Part shown: in pieces, positions 1 through 8,954 of the stretch | Layout of the letters: each line of letters begins with the position of its first letter | How positions within the stretch are numbered: position 1 is the first letter of the stretch | Source of the DNA: Nocardia goodfellowii | GTDB taxonomy: Bacteria; Actinomycetota; Actinomycetes; Mycobacteriales; Mycobacteriaceae | DNA length: 64,000 nt | Direction of reading: 5' to 3' | Assembly: GCF_017875645.1 (NCBI RefSeq) | Contig: NZ_JAGGMR010000001.1 | Coordinates: 4,960,001-5,024,000, forward strand | Position numbers and translations under genes: made by a program | The notes under the pieces: model-generated | What the model saw: only the letters and a program-made list of their open reading frames with translations | Databases searched by the model: none | What the model was told of the DNA's origin: nothing

Positions 1-396
1 GGTTTCTCGCTCGCGGTCTACCAGCATTCCACGCTCGGTCTGCGCGAATTCGAGGCCGCGCGGCTGCGGATCGCCCAGATCAACGGCTGCGTCTTCTGCC
101 TGGACTGGCGGACCGAACGCGACGGGCAGAAGGTCGAAGAAGCGTTCGCGGACGCGGTAACCGACTGGCGCACAACCGATCTCTTCGACGACCGGACCCG
201 CCTGGCGGCCGAATACGCCGAACGCTACGCCGTCGATCACCACAATCTCGACGACGAGTTCTGGCAGCGGATGTTCGCGCACTACACCCAGGCCGAGGTG
301 GTCGAGCTGTCCATGAGCATCGGCTCCTGGCTCGCCTTCGGCCGCCTCAACCACGTGCTGGGTCTCGACGTCGCCTGCGTGCTGCCGGGGCACTGA
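1..396 (+). CDS. Carboxymuconolactone decarboxylase / AhpD-like protein (5' end outside window)
   Basis: The reading frame is open from base 1 to the TGA at 394-396 and gives the last 131 residues of an alkylhydroperoxidase-D-like all-helical protein. The segment NGCVFC carries the CxxC redox pair typical of this family, and the following helices (DDEFWQRMF, then a TQAEVVELSMSIGSWLAFGRLNHVLGL-type helix) match the CMD fold. Members are thiol-based peroxidases or decarboxylases; the specific substrate cannot be told. The gene is truncated by the window edge and is convergent with the permease gene that starts 4 bp downstream. Confidence 0.8.
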   Translation, partial: GFSLAVYQHSTLGLREFEAARLRIAQINGCVFCLDWRTERDGQKVEEAFADAVTDWRTTDLFDDRTRLAAEYAERYAVDHHNLDDEFWQRMFAHYTQAEVVELSMSIGSWLAFGRLNHVLGLDVACVLPGH

Positions 397-400
397 ATCC

Positions 401-1942
401 TCACTTGGCGTGCGGCGTCGGGCCCTCTACCGGTGTCTCGCCGACATTGCGCTTCGGTCCGGTGAACCAGCGCCGGGCCGAAGCGAACCACCAGATCCCG
501 ATGGCGCCGACCACGGCGACCAGGGTGAGCGGGGCGTAATTGACCACGGTCCAAGTGAATTCGTCGTGCCACGGATAGCCGCGATCGTCGGTGGGCAGGA
601 TGAACAGCACGCTGATCAAGGCGATCCAGATCAGGGCGACAATGCCGATGGGCCGATACCAGGGGCCGAGTTGCCAAGGGCCGGTGCGGAATCGGCTGCC
701 GTGCCGCTGGCGCAGCAGAATTGGTATGCCGTAGGCGATATAGAGGCCGATGGTCGCGACCGAGGTGGCGGCGGCATAGGCGGTGGGCGCGTTCGCCGCG
801 GGCACCAGCATGGACGGGATCAGCAGCACGAACGCGAAGAAGGAAATGAACAGCACCGCGTTCACCGGCACCTTGCGTGCCGACAGTTTCGACCACAGCG
901 CCGAGCCGGGCACCGCGCCGTCCCGCGCGAACGCGAACAACATGCGGGAAGCCGAGGTCACCGAGGCGTAGCCGCAGAACAATTGGGCCGCCGCGGCGAT
1001 GATCAGCAGAGTCCCGGACCAGAAGGAATTCAGCGAATTCTCCAGGATGTAGATCACCGGGTAGCCGCTGTTCTTTTCCGGATCCAGCGCGTCGTCGAGA
1101 TTCGGGATGGCGAAGGTGACCGCCATGATGAGCAGGTAGCCCGCGACAGCCGAGACGATGATGGTGTTGACGATGCCCTTGGCCGCCATCCGCGCGGCAT
1201 CGTGGGTTTCCTCGCTCATATGCGCGGATGCGTCGTACCCGGTGAACGTGTACTGCGCGTGCAGCAGACCGAGCAGGAAACTGAAGGCGACGCCGCCGAA
1301 ACCGACGGCGCTGTTGTCCACGGTTTCGGTGAAGACGAATCCGATGCTCTGATGGTGTTGCGCGCCGATTCCGAGAACCAGCACGAACACCGCGACACCG
1401 CCCACATGCCACCAGGCCGAAATATTGTTGATCACCGCGGACAGGTGCGGACCGATCGCGTTGAGCACCGCGTGCAGCACCAGGATCACGGCGAAGACCA
1501 TGAAGATCGCGGTGCGGTCGGTCCCGATCTCGATGCCGATGACATTCAGCACGGAGGTGGTGAAAATGGCCGCGCCGTAATCGATGGCCGCCGTCACCGC
1601 AATCTGACCGATGAGATTGAACCAACCGGTGAACCAGCCCCAGACCGGGCCGCCGAGTTCGGACGCCCACCAATACAGGCCGCCGGAAGTCGGGTAGGCC
1701 GAGGCCAATTCGGCCATCGCCAGGCCCACGAACAACACCATGATCGAGACCAGCGGCCAGCCCCACGCCATGGTGATCGGGCCGCCGTTGGCCAAGCCGA
1801 TACCGTAACTGGCGAGGCCGCCGGTCAGGATCGAGACAATGGTGAAACTGATCGCGAAATTGGAGAATCCGGACCAGGATCGGGCCAGTTCCTGTTTGTA
1901 GCCGAGTTCGGCGAGCCGGCGTTCGTCATCGGTAGTGCTCAT
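401..1942 (-). CDS. APC-superfamily amino acid permease (GABA/BAT1-like)
   Basis: A 513-residue integral membrane protein starting MSTTDDERRLAELGYKQ. About twelve hydrophobic segments follow, with the APC-type first helix region FSNFAISFTIVSILTGG and the motif YPTSGGLYWWASELGG, which resembles GABA and choline permeases of the bacterial BAT1 group. The predicted role is proton-coupled uptake of an amino acid or amine across the cytoplasmic membrane; substrate unknown. A longer upstream frame exists, but the ATG at 1942 gives the conserved short cytoplasmic N-terminus. It is divergent from the flavoprotein gene, sharing a 148-bp intergenic region. Confidence 0.88.
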   Translation of the reverse strand: MSTTDDERRLAELGYKQELARSWSGFSNFAISFTIVSILTGGLASYGIGLANGGPITMAWGWPLVSIMVLFVGLAMAELASAYPTSGGLYWWASELGGPVWGWFTGWFNLIGQIAVTAAIDYGAAIFTTSVLNVIGIEIGTDRTAIFMVFAVILVLHAVLNAIGPHLSAVINNISAWWHVGGVAVFVLVLGIGAQHHQSIGFVFTETVDNSAVGFGGVAFSFLLGLLHAQYTFTGYDASAHMSEETHDAARMAAKGIVNTIIVSAVAGYLLIMAVTFAIPNLDDALDPEKNSGYPVIYILENSLNSFWSGTLLIIAAAAQLFCGYASVTSASRMLFAFARDGAVPGSALWSKLSARKVPVNAVLFISFFAFVLLIPSMLVPAANAPTAYAAATSVATIGLYIAYGIPILLRQRHGSRFRTGPWQLGPWYRPIGIVALIWIALISVLFILPTDDRGYPWHDEFTWTVVNYAPLTLVAVVGAIGIWWFASARRWFTGPKRNVGETPVEGPTPHAK

Positions 1943-2090
1943 AGATGCTCCCACAGCGAAAACGCTGCCCTCACACAGCGTTTGCAGAAGATCAGTGTGC
2001 GTGAAACAACCGTTCGTCGCAGGACAAGTGGCGAAACTCGCCGGATGCTGCGCGCGGACCGCGCCTCGGGCACGACGTAGCGTGACAGAT

Positions 2091-3458
2091 ATGAGTGAGC
2101 GACTGGTGATCGTCGGCGGAGACGCCACGGGCATGTCGGCGGCCTCGCAGGCCCGCCGGCTGCGCACGTCCGGTGAGCTGGAGATTGTGGTGTTCGAGCG
2201 AGGCCGGTTCGCCTCCTACTCGGCCTGCGGCATCCCGTACTGGGTCGCCGGAGACGTACCGGGCCGTGAGGACCTCATCGCGCGCACGCCGGAGGAACAC
2301 CGGCAGCGCGATATCGATCTGCGGCTGCGCACCGAGGTCACCGAACTCGATATCGACGGCAACAGAGTGCGGGTGCGCGACGCCGACGGCACCGAATCCT
2401 GGTGTGGTTACGACAAACTGGTGCTCGCCACCGGCGCGCGGCCGATTCGGCCGGACCTGCCCGGGATCGACGCCGAGGCTGTGCACGGCGTGCAGACGCT
2501 GGAGGACGGCCAAGCGCTCATCGACACGCTCGAGCGCACCGCGGGTGAACGGGCGGTGGTGGTCGGCGCGGGCTACATCGGCGTGGAGATGGCCGAGGCG
2601 CTGATCAAGCGCGGCTATGCCGTGACCATGATCAACCGCGCGTCCGAGCCGATGTCCACCTTGGACCCCGATATGGGCGCTCTGGTTCGGGACGCCCTGT
2701 GCGGCCTGGATATCGAGATCGTGGGTAACGCGGAGGTGACCGAGATCCGCACCGAATCGGGCCGCGCGGCCGCGGTCGTCACCGCGGACGCCGAATACCC
2801 GGCCGATGTGGTGATCCTGGGCATCGGTGTACGACCGGAAACCACTCTGGCCGAGGCCGCGGGCCTGCCGCTCGGCGAGCACGGCGGACTACTGACCGAT
2901 CTGTCGATGCGGGTGCGCGGCCACGACAACGTCTGGGCGGGCGGTGACTGCGTGGAGGTGCTGGACCTGGTATCCGGCCGGAACGTGCACATCGCCCTCG
3001 GCACGCACGCCAACAAGCACGGCCAGATCATCGGCGCCGGTGCCGGCGGGGGATACGCGACCTTCCCCGGTGTCGTCGGCACGGCTGTGAGCAAGGTGTG
3101 CGATCTCGAGGTCGCGCGAACAGGCTTGCGGGAAAAGGACGCTCGCGCGGCCGGGCTGCAGTTCGTCACCGTCACCATCGAGTCGACCAGCCGCGCGGGC
3201 TATTACCCGGACGCCGCGCCGATGACGGTGAAGATGCTCGCCGAACGCCGCACCGGTCGTCTGCTGGGTACCCAAATCGTCGGCCGGGAAGGGGCGGGCA
3301 AGCGGGTCGACATCGCCGCCGTAGCCCTCACCGCCCGGATGACCGTCGAGCAGATGACGGCGCTCGACCTCGGCTACGCCCCGCCCTTCTCACCGGTCTG
3401 GGATCCGGTGCTGGTCGCAGCCCGCAAAGCCATGGTGGCGGTGGAGCGGAACAGATAA
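2091..3458 (+). CDS. FAD-dependent pyridine nucleotide-disulfide oxidoreductase (CoA-disulfide reductase/Nox type)
   Basis: A 455-residue flavoprotein. The N-terminal FAD-binding segment is LVIVGGDATGMSAASQARR. Cys46 in SYSACGIPYWVAGD is the single redox-active cysteine of CoA-disulfide reductases and NADH oxidases. A second dinucleotide fold (VVVGAGYIGVEMAE) lies near residue 160, the ATG/GDC FAD motif in WAGGDCVEVL follows, and a dimerisation domain is C-terminal. Family knowledge supports NAD(P)H-dependent reduction of CoA disulfide or oxygen, a thiol redox role that fits an actinomycete. ATG 2091 was preferred to an upstream in-frame start because it places the FAD motif at residue 5. The gene is convergent with the ankyrin gene 7 bp away. 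Confidence 0.88.
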   Translation: MSERLVIVGGDATGMSAASQARRLRTSGELEIVVFERGRFASYSACGIPYWVAGDVPGREDLIARTPEEHRQRDIDLRLRTEVTELDIDGNRVRVRDADGTESWCGYDKLVLATGARPIRPDLPGIDAEAVHGVQTLEDGQALIDTLERTAGERAVVVGAGYIGVEMAEALIKRGYAVTMINRASEPMSTLDPDMGALVRDALCGLDIEIVGNAEVTEIRTESGRAAAVVTADAEYPADVVILGIGVRPETTLAEAAGLPLGEHGGLLTDLSMRVRGHDNVWAGGDCVEVLDLVSGRNVHIALGTHANKHGQIIGAGAGGGYATFPGVVGTAVSKVCDLEVARTGLREKDARAAGLQFVTVTIESTSRAGYYPDAAPMTVKMLAERRTGRLLGTQIVGREGAGKRVDIAAVALTARMTVEQMTALDLGYAPPFSPVWDPVLVAARKAMVAVERNR

Positions 3459-3465
3459 ACCGCTG

Positions 3466-3861
3466 TCACTGCTCAGGATTGCTCAGCGATTCCAGTAGTT
3501 CGGTCCGGCCGAACATTTCGGCCGTGTCGCGAGCGGACGGGCTGCCCGCGTCGAGGTCGGCCCCGGCGTTGACGAGCAGTCGAACGACCTCCTTGTCGCC
3601 CTTGAACACCGCGCCGGACAGCGGTGTCTGACCGCTGTCGTTGAGCTGGTCGACCTCGGCGCCGCGCATGAGCAGCACCGCGACGGCGTCCCGATGGCCG
3701 TGGTAGGCGGCGAGCATGAGAAGGCCGTCGCCACGATCGTTGGTGAGGTTGGCGGGGACTCCGGCGTCCAGGTAGGCGGCGAGGGTGTCGGCATCGCCCT
3801 GGCGCGCCAGATCGAAGACCTTGCCCGCCAGCTCGATCACCTTGTCGTCATCAGTGCTCAT
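3466..3861 (-). CDS. Ankyrin-repeat protein
   Basis: 131 residues with about three ankyrin repeats: DADTLAAYLDAGVPANLTND, GDGLLMLAAYHGHRDAVAVL and QTPLSGAVFKGDKEVVRLL. Each shows the TPLxxA and GADVD-like turn consensus. There is no signal peptide or membrane segment, so it is a small cytoplasmic protein-protein interaction module. Its partner is unknown. The gene is monocistronic and convergent with the flavoprotein gene. Confidence 0.82.
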   Translation of the reverse strand: MSTDDDKVIELAGKVFDLARQGDADTLAAYLDAGVPANLTNDRGDGLLMLAAYHGHRDAVAVLLMRGAEVDQLNDSGQTPLSGAVFKGDKEVVRLLVNAGADLDAGSPSARDTAEMFGRTELLESLSNPEQ

Positions 3862-3896
3862 CAGGCCATTTCATCATGCGCGGTGCCCGGGCCCGG

Positions 3897-4925
3897 TCAG
3901 CGCCGCCGCGACGGTTCCACCCCGACGCAGTGCAGACTGAACCGCTGGTAGGGGCTGGAGTTGCGGAAGTACTGGCCGCTGACCTCCGCGGGGCTCGCGA
4001 AGCCGAAGTCGCGCAGCAGTGTGACGGCGAGCTGCGCCGCGGTGTCGGCCGTCTCCGGGCTGGGCGGGAACTCGCTGGTCCAGGCGCCGTACTCGTCCGG
4101 TGCGCAGCCGCGGCCGCGCAGTATCTCCGCCGGGCATCCGTCGGGGGAGACCAACACGATCAGTTGGTCCAGGCTCTGCAGGATTTGCAGCCATCGCGGG
4201 TCGTCCTCGTGCGAATCCGCCGCGGCCAAGGTGATCACCACGCTGTCCGGTGACGGACTCGAATCACCCACTCCCAGTGCCCGCATCCCGAAATGGATGT
4301 CGCGCAACGTCATCGCGAGCGACTCGGCGAGTTCGTCCCAACCGTGCACGAGGCGCCCGCCGAAGTAACAGCCGGCCAGACTGGGATGGTTGTTCTCCCC
4401 GATCCAGGTGTAGGGCACTTCGCCGAGACCTTCGCCCCATTCCCAGCTGCGATAATCCCAGCCTTCCCACGCCTGGGTGGCGAACACTCGCACCGTCAGC
4501 TCACCGTGGCGGCTGACCTCGAGCTGTTCGGTCGTGGTGGCGCCGCGCCAGCGCACGAACGCGTCGCCGTTACCCCCGTACAGCGACGGCTCGCCCCACA
4601 CCTCGGTCGCCAGGGCGACGTACTCCCGAAAGCGCTCCGGCGCGATCGTCGCGGCACAGAGGTAGATCTGCATCATTTCGGAATCGCCGCCGTGCCGGCG
4701 ATCCCAGTTCTGGGTGAGGTACGCACCGCGCACCACCCCGGGTACCGCGGCCGTCTCACAGCGGGGCAGTTGGTCGCGCGACACCGCCCACCCGAGCTTC
4801 GCGCAGGCGGCGATCACATCCTCGTGCCGCCAGGTCCCGAAGTCGACGGACTTCAGATCTGTCAGCAGCGTGCGAAACTCATCCCGGCCCAGCCCCGTCA
4901 TGGCCTGCACGCTACCGGCGGGCAC
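3897..4925 (-). CDS. Hypothetical protein (actinobacterial, DUF6301-like at best)
   Basis: 342 acidic, Trp-rich residues with no signal peptide or membrane helix. Two halves may be related: residues 20-50 (DFGTWRHEDVIAACAKLGW) and a later part ending in a helix plus a DFGFASP-like segment. I do not recognise a catalytic motif. It resembles the large uncharacterised proteins common in Nocardia and Streptomyces. The start could be the ATG at 4925 or the one at 4901. It lies 9 bp downstream, in the direction of transcription, of the udgX stop, so the two may be co-transcribed. Confidence 0.6.
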   Translation of the reverse strand: MPAGSVQAMTGLGRDEFRTLLTDLKSVDFGTWRHEDVIAACAKLGWAVSRDQLPRCETAAVPGVVRGAYLTQNWDRRHGGDSEMMQIYLCAATIAPERFREYVALATEVWGEPSLYGGNGDAFVRWRGATTTEQLEVSRHGELTVRVFATQAWEGWDYRSWEWGEGLGEVPYTWIGENNHPSLAGCYFGGRLVHGWDELAESLAMTLRDIHFGMRALGVGDSSPSPDSVVITLAAADSHEDDPRWLQILQSLDQLIVLVSPDGCPAEILRGRGCAPDEYGAWTSEFPPSPETADTAAQLAVTLLRDFGFASPAEVSGQYFRNSSPYQRFSLHCVGVEPSRRR

Positions 4926-4934
4926 CGACAGGAA

Positions 4935-5576
4935 TCAGTGCTCGGTAGCCTGGCGGATGCGCCGGAGATCCGCCACGAACGCCTCGTAGGCGACATCGCG
5001 ATCCGGGGCGCGCAGCACCGAGGACGGGTGCACGGTCGCGGCCACGGCGTAGTCGTCGGTGGAAATCACTTGCCCGCGTTGCTCACTCACCTTGAACGAG
5101 GGCCCCAGCACGGCTTTCGCCGCCACCGCGCCCAGGCACACCACCAGTTCGGGCCGCACGACCGCGAGTTCCGCGTTCAACCACGCCGAACACGCCACCA
5201 CCTCGGTTCGCCCGGGTTGCTTGTGGATTCGCCGCTTGCCGCGCTCCTCGAACTTGAAGTGTTTCACCGCGTTGGTCAGGTACACCTGCGTCCGGTCGAT
5301 GCCGGCTTCGGTCAAGGCCTTGTCCAGCAGGCGCCCCGCCGGGCCGACGAACGGATGGCCCTGACGGTCTTCCTGGTCGCCGGGTTGCTCGCCGATCAGC
5401 ACGACCGAGGCGTTCTGCGGTCCCTCACCGAACACGGTCTGCGTGGCGTGTTTGTACAGATCACAGCCGTGACAGTCACAGGCCGCTTCCCGCAAGGTGG
5501 TCAGGTCCGCGCTGTCGGGCACGAATGCCGCTGCGCCAGAACGTGTCTCGACACCCATCCGCCGCCTCCTGCGCAA
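4935..5576 (-). CDS. udgX: UdgX-type uracil-DNA glycosylase (covalent uracil-DNA binder)
   Basis: 213 residues. The family 4/5 signature GEQPGDQED (62-70) is followed by the active-site loop HPFVGPAGRLLD and by the UdgX-specific insertion KRRIHKQP, whose His118 is the residue known in mycobacterial UdgX to bond covalently to the abasic sugar after uracil excision. HPSSVLR near the C-terminus is the second catalytic motif. Cys35 and Cys38 (CHGC) and Cys129 fit the 4Fe-4S ligands. The role is uracil repair or tolerance in DNA. The start may be ATG 5576 or ATG 5558; the Arg run between them makes the second plausible. Confidence 0.9.
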   Translation of the reverse strand: MRRRRRMGVETRSGAAAFVPDSADLTTLREAACDCHGCDLYKHATQTVFGEGPQNASVVLIGEQPGDQEDRQGHPFVGPAGRLLDKALTEAGIDRTQVYLTNAVKHFKFEERGKRRIHKQPGRTEVVACSAWLNAELAVVRPELVVCLGAVAAKAVLGPSFKVSEQRGQVISTDDYAVAATVHPSSVLRAPDRDVAYEAFVADLRRIRQATEH

Positions 5577-5656
5577 GTGAACAGCTACATTTGCCGCCTA
5601 CCCACCTTCCGGTCCGGCGAAACGCCCGTCTTGCGCCCTGCCCGGTGGCGCGTGGC

Positions 5657-6763
5657 TCAGCCCCGGCATCCTTCCAGGGTGGCGTTGGCCAGTTCCGCCA
5701 CCACATCCTCCACGTTCCCCCGTAGGCGGAACGCGTTGCGCTGGCGGATCGCGCCGTTGCCGCGTTTGAGGACCGCGGCGACGGTGTCCGATACGAAGGT
5801 GCGGTCGCCGAGTTCGTCCAGAGCGGGGGAGACGTAGTCGACCAGTTCCATGAGCAGCTCGCGGGCGGGCAGGATACGGCCGTCCACCGGCGCCACCACA
5901 TCCCCGTCGAGCCCGGTGCGCGCCGCCTTCCAATAGGCGGCGCGCAAGACGTCGGCGGTGACCGGCGGCGCGGTGTTGCCCTCCGCCAGCGACATGCGCG
6001 CGCGCAGCACCGTCGCCCGGACCAACGCGGCCAGCAGCGCTGTCTCCTCGATGGTGGCGGGCACGTCGCTGACCCGGATCTCCACGGTCGGCCACTGGAT
6101 CGACGGGCGGACGTCCCAATAGACCATCTTCTCGTCGAGCATGATTCCGCTCGACAGCATCATCGCCACCATCGAGTCGTACTCGTCGGCGGAGTGGAAG
6201 TACGGGGGCGGCCCGGCGCTGGGCCAGCGTCGCCACAGAATGCTGCGCCAGCTGGCATATCCGGTTTCCACCCCGCGATAGATCGCCGAATTCGCGGTCA
6301 ACGCCAGGAACAGGGGCAGCCACGGCCGCAGATAATTGCTCACCTGTACCGCGGTTTCCCGATCCGGCACCGCCACGTGCACATGACAGCCGCACAGACC
6401 CTGCTCCTGGGCGAGCATGCCGAAACCCTCGGCGATCCGCTGATAGCGGGGCGTGTCGGTGACCGGGAAACGGCCGGGGACGGTCGGCGGGATCGCCACC
6501 GCGAGCAACTGCGCGCCGTTCATATCGGCGCACAAGGCCACGCCGCGCCGCAGTCGGCGCAACTGGCCGAGCAACTCGGCGGTCGTGGTGTGCACGTCGG
6601 TGCTGGTCTCGACTTGGCAGCGAGTGAGCTCGAGCTGCAGGTCGATGCCCCATTCCTTGGCGGTTCGGGCGACCGCCTCGTTCTTCGCGGTTGGCGCGCC
6701 TGTCTCCGGATCGGCGAGCAGGAACTCCTCTTCAACCCCGACAGTCGACGAGACCGCGTCCAT
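5657..6763 (-). CDS. Carboxylate-amine ligase, glutamate-cysteine ligase 2 (YbdK) family
   Basis: 368 residues opening with TVGVEEEFLLADPETG, the GVEEE motif of the GCS2/YbdK family. Further hallmarks are QVETSTDV, GCHVHVAVPD (metal/ATP region), the YFHSADEYD stretch and VEIRVSDVPATIEET. Members are ATP-dependent ligases that join Glu to Cys or related carboxylate-amine pairs; the true product in actinobacteria is often unknown, and mycolata make mycothiol rather than glutathione. The length is normal for the family. It is separated from udgX by 80 bp on the same strand. Confidence 0.9.
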   Translation of the reverse strand: MDAVSSTVGVEEEFLLADPETGAPTAKNEAVARTAKEWGIDLQLELTRCQVETSTDVHTTTAELLGQLRRLRRGVALCADMNGAQLLAVAIPPTVPGRFPVTDTPRYQRIAEGFGMLAQEQGLCGCHVHVAVPDRETAVQVSNYLRPWLPLFLALTANSAIYRGVETGYASWRSILWRRWPSAGPPPYFHSADEYDSMVAMMLSSGIMLDEKMVYWDVRPSIQWPTVEIRVSDVPATIEETALLAALVRATVLRARMSLAEGNTAPPVTADVLRAAYWKAARTGLDGDVVAPVDGRILPARELLMELVDYVSPALDELGDRTFVSDTVAAVLKRGNGAIRQRNAFRLRGNVEDVVAELANATLEGCRG

Positions 6764-6922
6764 CCACCAAGATTACGCCGCGCGACCCATCCGACGAGCG
6801 TCTTTGCCGTCCCGTGCCCGGCCCACGATCGAATTTCATTCGTGCACAGAGTATTCTGCGGCACCGCCGAACCGCACGGTCAATCCCTGCTCCGGTCGCC
6901 CCGGCATGCGAGACTTGCGGGC

Positions 6923-8137
6923 GTGAGCGGGCTCAGCGAAGCATTCAGCAGCGGTAAGACAGACAGTCGGCCGGACCGCGGCGAGGTCATCGGCCGCGGC
7001 GTGGTGTGGCTGGCCAAGTGGGCACTGTGCATCGTGGCGATAGCGGCGGGCGCGTGGGTGCTCGGATATTTGATCGCCAAGCTGTGGGTGGTGATCTTGC
7101 CGGTGCTGCTGGCCATCGTCGTCGCCACCGTGCTGTGGCCGCCGACGGGCTGGCTGATGAAAAAGGGCTGGCCGCCGGCTGCCGCGGCCTCCGCATCGCT
7201 GCTCGGGTTCATCGGCGTCCTGGCCGGCATCATCGCGCTGATCGTGCCCTCGGTCGTCGATCAGGCGCCCGACCTCGCCGACAAAGCCACCGAAGGCATC
7301 GACCGAGTCCGCAATTGGTTGCAGGGCCCGCCGCTGCGGGTCCGTGACGAACAGCTCGACTCCGCCGTCGAGGCCGTCACCGGCCGGCTGAAGTCCAGCG
7401 CCGAACAGATCGCCTCCGGCGTGTTCAGCGGCGTCACCACCGCCACCTCCGTCCTGGTGACCCTGTTCCTCGTGCTGGTGCTGGCCTTCTTCTTCATCAA
7501 AGACGGACCGCGCTTCCTGCCGTGGCTGCACCAGGTCACCGGCAGCCGCTGCGGCACGCACCTGGAGCAGGTACTGGCCCGGGTCTGGGTCACCCTCGGC
7601 GGTTTCATCCGCACCCAGGCGCTGGTCAGTTTGATCGACGCCGTCTTCATCGGCGCGGGCCTGGTGATCCTCGGCGTCCCGCTGGCGATGGTGCTGGCCG
7701 TGCTCACCTTCCTCGGCGGCTTCATCCCCATCGTCGGCGCGTTCGTAGCGGGCGCGCTGGCGGTGCTGGTCGCCCTGGTCGCCAACGGCGTCACCACGGC
7801 GCTGATCGTGCTCGGCATCATCATCGCCGTGCAGCAGCTGGAAGGCAATGTGCTGCAACCGGTTCTGCAATCGCGCAGCATGAAACTGCACGCCGTCATC
7901 GTCCTGCTCGCGATCACCGCGGGCGGTTCGCTCTACGGTATCGTCGGCGCGTTCCTCGCCGTCCCCGTGGCCGCGGTCGCGGTGGTGACCATCCGCTACA
8001 TCGGCGAACAGATCGATTTGATCACCGGCGAGACCACCGAGGCCGGTGATCCCGAAGAGGTGGACGCCACGGCACCCGACTCCGACCACAGCACCGACGT
8101 CGTCCGCGGCGCGAAAGATCCCGAGCCGGAGAAGTAG
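6923..8137 (+). CDS. AI-2E family transporter (PerM/YdiK type)
   Basis: 404 residues with about eight membrane segments arranged as in the AI-2E/PerM family: an N-terminal helix pair, a periplasmic-type helical stretch (residues ~115-165), then the conserved FFFIKDG and the C-terminal block GGFIPIVGAFVAGALAVLVAL and QQLEGNVLQPVLQSRSMKLH. Family members export small molecules, but few substrates are proven. GTG at 6923 is chosen because the upstream continuation overlaps the divergent ligase gene. The C-terminal 40 residues are acidic and cytoplasmic. It is convergent with the amidotransferase gene with only 4 bp between stop codons. Confidence 0.88.
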   Translation: MSGLSEAFSSGKTDSRPDRGEVIGRGVVWLAKWALCIVAIAAGAWVLGYLIAKLWVVILPVLLAIVVATVLWPPTGWLMKKGWPPAAAASASLLGFIGVLAGIIALIVPSVVDQAPDLADKATEGIDRVRNWLQGPPLRVRDEQLDSAVEAVTGRLKSSAEQIASGVFSGVTTATSVLVTLFLVLVLAFFFIKDGPRFLPWLHQVTGSRCGTHLEQVLARVWVTLGGFIRTQALVSLIDAVFIGAGLVILGVPLAMVLAVLTFLGGFIPIVGAFVAGALAVLVALVANGVTTALIVLGIIIAVQQLEGNVLQPVLQSRSMKLHAVIVLLAITAGGSLYGIVGAFLAVPVAAVAVVTIRYIGEQIDLITGETTEAGDPEEVDATAPDSDHSTDVVRGAKDPEPEK

Positions 8138-8141
8138 CGCG

Positions 8142-8891
8142 CTAGCCGAGTGCCGGACCGCCCAGATAGCGGGCGCTGAACCGGCGCAGGATCTCCATCG
8201 GGACCGTGATCGACTCCTTGTGCCCGAGTTCGGTCAGGTAGTCCGCCTCGTCCGGATCGAAATAGCCCGCGTGCCGGTAGGTTTCGATCCGCAGCGCGAG
8301 ACCGTTGCCGTCCAGTTCCGGATGGAACTGGGTGGCGTAGACGTGCTCCCGGACACGGACCATCTGGACCGGGCATCCGGCGGAACCCGCGAGCAGCACC
8401 GCCTCGGGCGGAACCTCCTGGCAGGCTTCCTTGTGGCCGACGAAAGCCCGGAACGAGCGGGGCAGGCCCTGGGTCAGCGGATCTTCGGCGGCGGCGTCGT
8501 TCAATTCGATCGTTTGCGCACCCGGCGGTTCGCTGAAGCGCTCGGTACCGACCTTGCCGCCCAGTACCTCCGCCAGCATCCCCAATCCATAGCAGGCGCC
8601 CAGATAGGGCAGATCCCGCTCGACGATCTCGGTGACGAGCACGCGCAGCTTGGGCTCGAATTCGCGTTGGTAGTCGTACTTTTGGTCGTCCGCGTTGCTG
8701 ATATTGCTCGGGCCGCCGCCGACGATGACCGCGGCGTAGTCGTCGAGATCCAGATCGGGCAGGCCCTGATCCATTCGGATCCGGACCACCTGCTCCCGCT
8801 CCAGCTCGGCAGCACGCAGGATGGCGAAGTACTCGTCGTCGGACGCGGAGTGCTCGGGACGCAGCTGCAGCAGCAGGCAGGGTTTCGGCAT
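8142..8891 (-). CDS. Class I glutamine amidotransferase (GMP-synthase-like)
   Basis: 249 residues with a class I GATase domain: the nucleophile Cys100 in YLGACYGLG, then QFHPELDG supplying the catalytic His/Glu pair, and GGGPSN as oxyanion strand. There is no synthase domain, so it is a stand-alone amidotransferase like those annotated as GuaA-like proteins, which act in amide transfer or gamma-glutamyl hydrolysis. The partner is not evident nearby. It starts 64 bp downstream of the acyltransferase stop on the same strand and could be the distal gene of that operon. Confidence 0.88.
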   Translation of the reverse strand: MPKPCLLLQLRPEHSASDDEYFAILRAAELEREQVVRIRMDQGLPDLDLDDYAAVIVGGGPSNISNADDQKYDYQREFEPKLRVLVTEIVERDLPYLGACYGLGMLAEVLGGKVGTERFSEPPGAQTIELNDAAAEDPLTQGLPRSFRAFVGHKEACQEVPPEAVLLAGSAGCPVQMVRVREHVYATQFHPELDGNGLALRIETYRHAGYFDPDEADYLTELGHKESITVPMEILRRFSARYLGGPALG

Positions 8892-8954
8892 GGCTTCGAT
8901 TGTGGAAGATCGCGGTGCTCGGTGGGGTAGGTCGGCGATTTGTCCGGGTTTCGC

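Noticed and set aside
410-2080. A 556-residue forward frame over the APC permease
   Set aside because: Low-complexity Arg/Asp/Gln/His product without any domain; the reverse frame is a clear permease.
6836-8089. A 417-residue frame opposite the AI-2E-type transporter
   Set aside because: Asp/Gly/Gln/His-rich shadow of membrane helices.
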